Shown here one piece after another: positions 14,740 through 20,138 of a stretch of DNA of 20,138 bases. The notes beneath the pieces are model-generated. The model did not search any database and had not been told where the DNA came from. It saw only the letters and a list, made by a program, of their open reading frames with translations. How positions within the stretch are numbered: the first letter of the stretch is position 1; every line of letters begins with the position of its first letter. This stretch comes from Acidimicrobiaceae bacterium (GTDB lineage: Bacteria > Actinomycetota > Acidimicrobiia > Acidimicrobiales > RAAP-2). The stretch is from NCBI GenBank assembly GCA_003164275.1, contig PLSY01000042.1:511-20648 (forward strand), given 5' to 3'. The position numbers and the translations under genes are program-made.

Positions 14740-15333
14740 ATGGGGTACACACAACCAGCTCGTGCACTCAACCATGCCGAGCTGGTGCATCGGCCCGGCG
14801 AGCGAGAGCTCGCCAGGCGAGCGCTGACCGCCATGGGGTGCAGTGTCCGTGATGGCACGAGCGGGATCTGGATCTTTGCTGACGAGGTCTTCTTGTTGTC
14901 TGAGGTCACCCCAGAGCAGTGGGCGTTCGAGGAGCAGTTCGCAGCGCAGCTCGAACGAGATCGAGAGGACCCGGTTCAACAGGCGTACCTGAGCCGGCTC
15001 TCCGCCGAGCCACAGCGCTACCACCACCTCGGCATCGGATTCGAAACGCTCAGGGATTGGGAGCTCGCCGTCGAGAGGATTGAAAAGCTACCCGCCACCG
15101 ATAGCGAACTGGCGGGGCGAGTTGAGGTCGCAGCCATCTTTCGGCCCGGTGACCCTGGCGCCTATGGGGACGACTTCGTCCAGGCCTTCGTCCGCACGGA
15201 CATCTTCTCGGTAGGGCTACTCACCCTCGGACAGGCCATTGAGCTGCAGCACTACTTCGCCAACGAGCCTCGTACTGAAACTGCGCCACCGGGTGGAAGT
15301 GGACAAGAACCGACGCTCCGACGCCTTGAATAG
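14740..15333 (+). CDS. VOC-superfamily (glyoxalase/dioxygenase fold) protein
   Basis: The protein has 197 aa. Two beta-alpha-beta modules are visible. The first starts at LNHAELVHRPGERELARRAL (His12), and the second at RYHHLGIGFETLRDWELAVE near residues 92-111. The C-terminal strand TDIFSVGLLTLGQAIELQHYF carries a Glu that could be a metal ligand. This layout fits the vicinal oxygen chelate superfamily, whose members include ring-cleavage dioxygenases, glyoxalases and hydrolases. The reaction cannot be told from the sequence. The start ATG at 14740 has a purine-rich AAAGGGGG 9 bases upstream. It follows the dehydrogenase by 111 bases on the same strand. The last 20 residues are polar and probably disordered. 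Confidence 0.75.
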   Translation: MGYTQPARALNHAELVHRPGERELARRALTAMGCSVRDGTSGIWIFADEVFLLSEVTPEQWAFEEQFAAQLERDREDPVQQAYLSRLSAEPQRYHHLGIGFETLRDWELAVERIEKLPATDSELAGRVEVAAIFRPGDPGAYGDDFVQAFVRTDIFSVGLLTLGQAIELQHYFANEPRTETAPPGGSGQEPTLRRLE

Positions 15334-15773
15334 CGAGAAAGGCCCATGGCCTATCCCTGATGATTGGAATGGGCGTCCCGAAGGGACCATTGGCCGGCGA
15401 GCTTTGGTACATGACGCGGTCAAGAGCACGGCGGCGATCACATCGGGACCCCTGCCATCCACCCGCCGCACCCGAGGCCTTCCATATCTGTTGGTCTGTC
15501 AACATCGATTCCTGGCTAAGACGGCTTGGGGGACCGCAGGAGGCCCTTTTGCGCGTGTCCTCACCGGGGCACTCACGGTGGGGAAGGTTTGACGGAGCCA
15601 GTCGAGCACGCGAAGGTGACGACGAGGCGGAGCCGCCGCGGGTCCGGCATGGGGGATATGGTGCGCGTGAGTCGAGTCGAGTCACTCCAAGAGAGCAAGC
15701 GAAGCGTTTCTGGGTCCGCTGGGGGCGGTGCCAACGCGGGAGACGGTGCAAACAGAGTCGTCGGTGGCAGGCC
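15334..15773 (+). other. Long gap before the P450 gene, no gene seen
   Basis: These 440 bases stay open in the P450 frame and in other frames, but the translations are Arg/Ser/Pro-rich and have no recognisable family, which is typical of non-coding high-GC DNA. A short palindrome, AGGCC-CAT-GGCCT, lies just after the VOC gene (15340-15352). I find no convincing promoter or terminator. It could be a long leader or decayed gene. Confidence 0.4.
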
Positions 15774-17000
15774 ATGACGGGCGACGTCTTGGACCTCGAC
15801 ATGTTCCAGAGGGGTGAACAGGACGCCCTCTTCCGGCGCCTACGCGCTGAGGAGCCTGTTTCGTGGAGCGACCACCCGAGCGGTCGCGGCTTTTGGAACG
15901 TGGTGCGACACGATGACGTGATCCGAGTGAACCGAGACGCCGAGCTGTTCTCCTCCGAGGTCGGTGGAATTTCACTCCTCGATCCGGCTGAGCGCTCCGG
16001 CGCCGCAATGTCGGATACGCGCAGTGTGATGATGATCTCCAGCGATCCACCTCGCCACACCCGCTACCGCCGCCTCGTGAGCAGGGGCTTCACCCCTCGG
16101 ACGATGAAAGCACTCGAGCAGTCGTTGGCCGCCAGGGCTGCTCACATCGTCGACCAGGTCATCGAGCGCGGTCATTGCGAGTTCGTGGACGAGATAGCGG
16201 CCGAACTGCCTCTGCAGGCCATCGCCGACATCATGGGCGTGCCACAAGGCGACCGTCGCCGCCTGTTCGACTGGTCGAACCGTATGGTCGGCCTCGACGA
16301 CCCCGAGTACGCCACGGCCGACGGAACGGCCGCCGCCGCCGAGCTATATGCCTATGTGAACGACCTGGCGGCAACCCGTCGGTCTTCTCCGAAGCAGGAC
16401 ATCATCACCACGCTGGTCAATGCCGAAATCGATGGCGACTCGTTGACCGAGGTCGAGTTCGACATGTTCATGGTGCTGTTGACCCTGGCTGGCAACGAGA
16501 CGACACGCAATACGACGACATGGGGGATGTGGGCCTTGATCGATCATCCCGACCAATACCGATCGTTGACCGAGGACCCTCGCCTCATCGACACGGCGGT
16601 CGAGGAGATGCTGCGGTGGGCATCTCCTGTGCTCCACTTCCGACGCACGGCCACAGCCGACACCACCATTCACGGTCAAGAGATCGCCGAAGGGGACAAG
16701 GTGGTGATGTGGCACTTCTCGGCCAATCGGGACGAAGAGGTGTTCGATGATGCCGAGCGCTTCGACATCCGCCGGACGCCGAACGACCACGTGGCCTTCG
16801 GCGGCGGCGGTGTCCACCACTGTCTCGGTGCCTATCTGGCCCGACTGCAACTTCGTTTGATGTTCTCGGAAATCACTTCCCGGATTCCCGACATGGAACG
16901 GGTGGGCGAGCCTGAACTGCTGCGCTCGAACGTACTTCGAGGCGTGAAGCGGATGCCGGTCCAGTTCACACCCGGTGCGCAGGTGGGGACGAAGGCATAG
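15774..17000 (+). CDS. Cytochrome P450, CYP125/CYP142/CYP124-like
   Basis: The protein has 408 aa, the normal length for a soluble bacterial P450. The I-helix oxygen-activation motif is AGNETTRN (from Gly240), the K-helix ExxR is Glu278-Arg281 (EEMLRW), and the heme loop is FGGGGVHHCLGAYLAR with Cys350 as the heme ligand. Segments such as GVPQGDRRRLFDWSNRM with DDPEY, and MWHFSANRDEEVF, are typical of the CYP125/142/124 group. Known members of that group hydroxylate the terminal side-chain carbon of sterols or branched lipids. The substrate is inferred from the family only. ATG at 15774 is chosen because it gives the family's usual N-terminus; its ribosome binding site (GGCAGG) is weak. Electron partners (ferredoxin, reductase) are not in this window. 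Confidence 0.92.
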   Translation: MTGDVLDLDMFQRGEQDALFRRLRAEEPVSWSDHPSGRGFWNVVRHDDVIRVNRDAELFSSEVGGISLLDPAERSGAAMSDTRSVMMISSDPPRHTRYRRLVSRGFTPRTMKALEQSLAARAAHIVDQVIERGHCEFVDEIAAELPLQAIADIMGVPQGDRRRLFDWSNRMVGLDDPEYATADGTAAAAELYAYVNDLAATRRSSPKQDIITTLVNAEIDGDSLTEVEFDMFMVLLTLAGNETTRNTTTWGMWALIDHPDQYRSLTEDPRLIDTAVEEMLRWASPVLHFRRTATADTTIHGQEIAEGDKVVMWHFSANRDEEVFDDAERFDIRRTPNDHVAFGGGGVHHCLGAYLARLQLRLMFSEITSRIPDMERVGEPELLRSNVLRGVKRMPVQFTPGAQVGTKA

Positions 17001-17074
17001 GGCACCACTCCTGGTCGGTGGGCGTCCGAGGCTGGAGCTCGCCGTCGATCAGGGCATGCAGCGGGCCTCGGGCC

Positions 17075-17090
17075 TCAGCGGTAACGCTGA
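17075..17090 (+). terminator. Short hairpin with GNRA-type tetraloop after the P450 gene
   Basis: TCAGCG-GTAA-CGCTGA is a perfect 6-base-pair stem with a four-base loop that would read GUAA in RNA. It lies 75 bases after the P450 stop and 75 before the regulator start. A run of CTCTCTTT follows about 10 bases later. It may end the P450 transcript or structure the regulator's leader. Confidence 0.35.
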
Positions 17091-17108
17091 CTAGCGATAC
17101 TCTCTTTA

Positions 17109-17118
17109 GAACATGTTC
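17109..17118. promoter_or_regulatory. Palindrome upstream of the GntR gene, possible operator
   Basis: GAACATGTTC is a perfect 10-base palindrome 47 bases before the regulator's start codon. A second palindrome, TAGATCTA (17132-17139), lies closer. Either could be an autoregulatory site; neither is proven. Confidence 0.3.
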
Positions 17119-17164
17119 CACGACGAGGCTGTAGATCTATTGTTCCGATTCGAGCGCTGACCCG

Positions 17165-17833
17165 ATGCCAGCATTGTTGAGCACGCCGACAGGCGAAGCG
17201 ATCTCCGAGTACATCCAGTCGCTGATCTTCGACGGAACCCTGAAGTCGGGTGCCAGGATCGATCGCGAGCAGATTGCCGCTGACGTCGGCACCTCGCAGA
17301 TTCCGGTGCGGGAGGCACTCTTGCGCCTGGAGGCGGAGGGCGCCATCGTCATCGAACCCCATCGCGGGGCCTTCGTGGCCCCGACGGACGAAGAGTCTGT
17401 CCGAGAGCACTGGGAGCTGATGGGGTTCATCACCGGCATGGCGGCAGCCAAGGTCGCCAGGCGCCGCGAGCCTACGGTGCTGGCCGAGCTCGAGTCCCTA
17501 CTGGCCGAGCTTCAAAAAGCCGACAATCCGGAGACGTTCAACCCGGTAGCTGTCCAGCTCGTTCGTCTCATCCACCTCCAGGGCGCCACCCCGAAGCTGC
17601 GGAACCTGATGCGCCAGTTCAGTCGGCAGGTCCCGGGGAACTTCTACGTGCGCATCCCGGGCTCGATGGAAGGTGCCCGCGTTGGCTATGAGCGGCTTGT
17701 GAAGGCGATTGTGGCTGGAGACGAGGAGTCTGCTCGGCTGGCTGCAGCCGACTACATGCGCAAGCAGGGTGATCTGGTATCGGTTGTCCTACGGGCTAAT
17801 GGGGTCATCCCAGCCACTAAAGCCACCAAGTAG
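17165..17833 (+). CDS. GntR-family transcriptional regulator, FCD type
   Basis: The protein has 222 aa. The N-terminal winged helix-turn-helix (about 8-75) contains IFDGTLKSGARIDREQIAAD, TSQIPVREALLRLEAEGAI and the wing HRGAFVAP, all typical of GntR regulators. The helical C-terminal domain (about 80-215) has the size and pattern of the FCD ligand-binding domain, usually a sensor of organic acids or acyl compounds. Few histidines are present there (His in RLIHLQG), so the usual metal-binding set of FCD domains may be incomplete. ATG at 17165 has only a weak purine stretch before it. The gene sits between the P450 and the amidohydrolase, so it most likely controls these catabolic genes. Members of the family are mostly repressors released by a pathway intermediate. 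Confidence 0.9.
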   Translation: MPALLSTPTGEAISEYIQSLIFDGTLKSGARIDREQIAADVGTSQIPVREALLRLEAEGAIVIEPHRGAFVAPTDEESVREHWELMGFITGMAAAKVARRREPTVLAELESLLAELQKADNPETFNPVAVQLVRLIHLQGATPKLRNLMRQFSRQVPGNFYVRIPGSMEGARVGYERLVKAIVAGDEESARLAAADYMRKQGDLVSVVLRANGVIPATKATK

Positions 17834-17896
17834 CTGGCGGTGGCTAACCCTCCAGTCGACCCCGAGGTGTCCGGGCCCGCGGCACCCGGCACACGA

Positions 17897-17926
17897 GTTT
17901 CAGCGTTTGTATAATCTATGTGAAAC
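17897..17926 (+). promoter_or_regulatory. Promoter with perfect TATAAT inside an inverted repeat
   Basis: TATAAT (17910-17915) is a perfect -10 hexamer. A weak -35 (GGCACA, 17888-17893) lies 16 bases upstream. The box is enclosed by the inverted repeat GTTTCA (17897-17902) and TGAAAC (17921-17926), 18 bases apart. TTGTAT overlapping the -10 also resembles a half-site of FCD-type GntR operators. It lies between the regulator and the amidohydrolase, so it is a strong candidate for a regulated promoter. Confidence 0.6.
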
Positions 17927-17947
17927 CCCCACAGAGGAGGACCCGTC

Positions 17948-19180
17948 GTGAGCACGACTTTGGATTCCCGCCCGGATGTCAGCGAAGACCTAGTAGCCCG
18001 CATCCCGCCGATCGTCGATCTGGATGCCCATCTGGTCGAGCCCGCGGACCTCTGGTCCTCCCGCTTGCCGGCCAAGTACCGCGAGATCGGGCCCCGGGTG
18101 AAGTACCTGCCGGGGGGTACTCCCATCCTCGACGGCGGTGCCTACATCGAAGAGCCCGGAACCGAGGGCAAAGACGTCGCCTGGTGGTTCTACGAGGACC
18201 ACAAGTACTCGGTGAAGCGCCTCATCGCCGCCGCCGGGTATCCGGCTGATGAGATCACCACCCAGGGTGTCACGTTCGACGAGATGCGTCCCGGGTGCTG
18301 GAAGCCGAAGGACCGCCTGGCGGACATGGACATGAACGGCATCGAGGCCCAGCTTTGCTTCCCGAACTATCCACGATTCTGTGGCCAGCTCTTCATGCGG
18401 GGCAAGGACAAAGAGCTCTCGCTCCTCTGTGTGAAGGCCTACAACGACTGGATGGTAGAGGAGTGGTGTGCGGGGTCCGAGGGGCGCCTGATCCCTCTCT
18501 GCCTCATTCCGCTGTGGGACCCCGAGTTGGCCGCCGCCGAGGTCAGGCGGAACGCAGCCAGAGGCGTGAGGGCCGTGTGCTTCTCGGAGATCCCGCCCTT
18601 TTTGGGACTGCCGAGCATCTACTCAGGCCACTGGGACCCGTTCTTCCAGGCTTGCGACGAGACCTCGACCGTTCTGGCCTGTCATATCGGTTCGGGGACT
18701 AAGACGCCCCGGACCAGCCCCGACGCCCCCGACGCGGTCCAGGGCACGATCATCTTCGGCAACTCGGTCGGCTCGATGACCGACTACCTGTATTCAGGGG
18801 TGTTCAATCGGTACCCGAACCTGAAGGTTCTGTTCGCCGAAGCGCAGATCGGATGGATTCCCTACCTGCTGGAGCGCATCGACGACGTGTGGGAGACGCA
18901 CCGTGGTTGGAGTGACAGCCACCTCTACACGGAGGAAAAGCCTTCGAGCGTGTACTGGGACCACGTGTACTCGACGTTCTTCAAGGATGCCGTCGGCATC
19001 CAGATGCTCGACCAGATCGGCGAGGACAATGCCATCTTCGAGAGTGACTATCCACACCAGGACGGAACGTGGCCCTACACCCGCGAGCAGGCAGCCCTGC
19101 AGTTCGGCCACCTGGACCAGCCGGTGATCGACAAACTGGCCCGGGGCAACGCCATCAAACTGCTCGGGCTGAATCGCTGA
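17948..19180 (+). CDS. Metal-dependent amidohydrolase (amidohydrolase_2, ACMSD-like)
   Basis: The protein has 410 aa. The start is GTG at 17948 with GAGGAGG 7 bases upstream, an excellent ribosome binding site. It is a TIM-barrel hydrolase or decarboxylase of the amidohydrolase-2 family. Candidate metal ligands are Asp24/Asp26/His28 in VDLDAHLVEP, His246 in ACHIGSG, and Asp367 in ESDYPHQDG. The DxDxHxxE form of the first motif and the SDYPH late motif are common in actinobacterial relatives of ACMSD and gamma-resorcylate decarboxylase, which act on carboxylated or lactone ring compounds. The true substrate is unknown. It has its own promoter just upstream and is followed by the TIM-barrel gene after 40 bases, so the two probably form an operon under the GntR regulator. 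Confidence 0.9.
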   Translation: MSTTLDSRPDVSEDLVARIPPIVDLDAHLVEPADLWSSRLPAKYREIGPRVKYLPGGTPILDGGAYIEEPGTEGKDVAWWFYEDHKYSVKRLIAAAGYPADEITTQGVTFDEMRPGCWKPKDRLADMDMNGIEAQLCFPNYPRFCGQLFMRGKDKELSLLCVKAYNDWMVEEWCAGSEGRLIPLCLIPLWDPELAAAEVRRNAARGVRAVCFSEIPPFLGLPSIYSGHWDPFFQACDETSTVLACHIGSGTKTPRTSPDAPDAVQGTIIFGNSVGSMTDYLYSGVFNRYPNLKVLFAEAQIGWIPYLLERIDDVWETHRGWSDSHLYTEEKPSSVYWDHVYSTFFKDAVGIQMLDQIGEDNAIFESDYPHQDGTWPYTREQAALQFGHLDQPVIDKLARGNAIKLLGLNR

Positions 19181-19182
19181 TC

Positions 19183-19194
19183 CGACGGCCGTCG
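19183..19194. repeat. Perfect 12-base palindrome between two operon genes
   Basis: CGACGGCCGTCG reads the same on both strands and begins two bases after the amidohydrolase stop codon. It has no loop, so a stable hairpin is unlikely; it could be a protein-binding site or chance in GC-rich DNA. Confidence 0.35.
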
Positions 19195-19220
19195 ACGGGG
19201 GAGGAGTGCAAGAGGACGGC

Positions 19221-20060
19221 GTGACCAGGGCTGGTCACGACATCAGCCTCTGTTGGGGGACGATCGCTCCGGCCACATTGTTGGAGCTGGCCTCGCTCGG
19301 TGCGCGGGCCGGGTTCGACGCCATCTCGGTCTCCCCGGGGATGTTCGACGACGCAATCACTACCGGAACCAGTGGTCCGGAACTCGGTCGCCGGATCGCC
19401 GACTTGGGCGTCCAGGTGTCGGTGATCGACCCGCTCATATCGGTGCTTCCGGGCTCCCCGGACTCGCTTACGGCCGGTGGACGTTTCGCCCGTTTGTTCT
19501 CATTCGGCGAGGAGGACTGTTTCCGAATGGCCGACGCCCTTGGTGCCACCACCGTCAACGTCGCCCACTACCTTGGCGCCCCGGTGTCGCTTCCTGAGTT
19601 GGTCGACGCATTCGGCGCTCTCTGTGGGCGTGCAGCTAACCGGGGCATCAACCTGCTCCTCGAGTTCATGCCCGAAGGCTCCATTCCCGACCTGGCGACG
19701 GCACTGGCCGTCGTGAGGGCGGTTGATGCTCCGAATGCCGCTGTCATGCTGGATACGTGGCATTTCTTCCGGACCGGCGGTACGGTCGCCGATCTGGACG
19801 ACGTGGCCGCCGGCGAGATCGGCGGCGTTCAGGTCAGTGACGCCCCGAGCGAGCAGGCGGGCGTCATCGAGGCAGGCGTCAATACCCGCCTTCTACCCGG
19901 CGATGGTGCCATCCCCATCGAGACGCTGGTGGCCCACGCTGTGGGTGCCGATCTCGAGGCCTTCGTCGGCATCGAGGTCTTCAGCAGTGAACTACTGCAG
20001 CTGGATCGATCCGAGGCCGCCTCCCAGGCGAGGCAGGCCATGCGCAGCGTCGTCAGCTGA
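19221..20060 (+). CDS. Xylose-isomerase-like TIM-barrel protein (sugar phosphate isomerase/epimerase family)
   Basis: The protein has 279 aa from GTG at 19221 (GAGGA 4 bases upstream); GTG at 19206 is the alternative but has no proper spacing to its GGAGG. The sequence follows the AP-endonuclease-2/xylose-isomerase-like fold. Candidate metal ligands are Glu148 (LLLEFMPEG), Asp178 and His181 (MLDTWHFF), Gln204 (GVQVSD) and Glu252 (GIEVFS), in the order expected for a divalent-metal isomerase or epimerase. It starts 40 bases after the amidohydrolase stop and is probably cotranscribed. A role in isomerising or epimerising a pathway intermediate is likely, but the substrate cannot be read. The remaining 78 bases of the window hold no recognisable feature. 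Confidence 0.87.
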   Translation: MTRAGHDISLCWGTIAPATLLELASLGARAGFDAISVSPGMFDDAITTGTSGPELGRRIADLGVQVSVIDPLISVLPGSPDSLTAGGRFARLFSFGEEDCFRMADALGATTVNVAHYLGAPVSLPELVDAFGALCGRAANRGINLLLEFMPEGSIPDLATALAVVRAVDAPNAAVMLDTWHFFRTGGTVADLDDVAAGEIGGVQVSDAPSEQAGVIEAGVNTRLLPGDGAIPIETLVAHAVGADLEAFVGIEVFSSELLQLDRSEAASQARQAMRSVVS

Positions 20061-20138
20061 GCTCACCACTGTCTGGACGCCGGTCGCCTGTCGAGCACCG
20101 CTGTTTGGTCACTCCCGGGTGGGACCGGCCCGCTCAGT

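Noticed and set aside
15360..15773. N-terminal extension of the P450
   Set aside because: A 138-residue Arg/Ser-rich extension is not known for this P450 group; the start at 15774 gives the usual length.
15221..16060. Minus-strand open frame opposite the P450 start
   Set aside because: Arg/Ser/Pro-rich shadow with no recognisable motif, overlapping conserved P450 sequence.

Overview
The window is high-GC DNA with actinobacterial gene content. The secreted protein at 8490-10838 ends in tandem 'GYWLVASDGGVFSF / FYGSTG / LNKPVVG' repeats, which I associate mainly with Acidimicrobiia, so an acidimicrobial actinomycete is the best guess. This is inference; no rRNA or other marker gene is present. 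I see no tRNA, rRNA, CRISPR array or intact mobile element.

Left third (1-6069, all minus strand). This is a respiratory-oxidase assembly block. Read in the direction of transcription it holds: a small two-helix membrane protein; a fusion of a large membrane domain with a SCO-type copper chaperone; a lipoprotein that may be a beta-propeller; CtaG; a membrane-anchored cupredoxin with a CuA-like but altered ligand loop; and cytochrome c oxidase subunit II, cut by the window edge. Two junctions are 4-base GTGA overlaps, which suggests translational coupling. The genes make sense together: SCO and CtaG load copper into oxidase subunits II and I, and subunit I should lie just beyond coordinate 1.

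Middle (6070-13121). Here lie a plus-strand polytopic membrane protein, a small minus-strand membrane-anchored protein, and a frame-shifted remnant of what looks like an ISL3-family transposase. Next is a 782-aa secreted protein with two copies of a six-cysteine, HDH-containing module followed by propeller-like repeats. After it comes a stand-alone paralogue of the membrane domain found in the SCO fusion. A minus-strand DMT-superfamily transporter closes the region. Strong hairpins separate several of these units.

Right third (13540-20060, all plus strand). This looks like a catabolic cluster: a zinc alcohol dehydrogenase (probably leaderless), a VOC-superfamily protein, a CYP125/142-like cytochrome P450, a GntR/FCD regulator, a metal-dependent amidohydrolase and a xylose-isomerase-like TIM-barrel protein. 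The amidohydrolase has a perfect TATAAT box enclosed by an inverted repeat, directly downstream of the regulator, so it may be the regulated promoter. The substrate cannot be read from the sequence; steroid, terpenoid, long-chain or aromatic compounds are all plausible.

The points most worth a second look are the SCO/membrane-domain fusion and its free paralogue, the cupredoxin with a partly lost CuA site beside a normal subunit II, and the duplicated six-cysteine module in the secreted protein.
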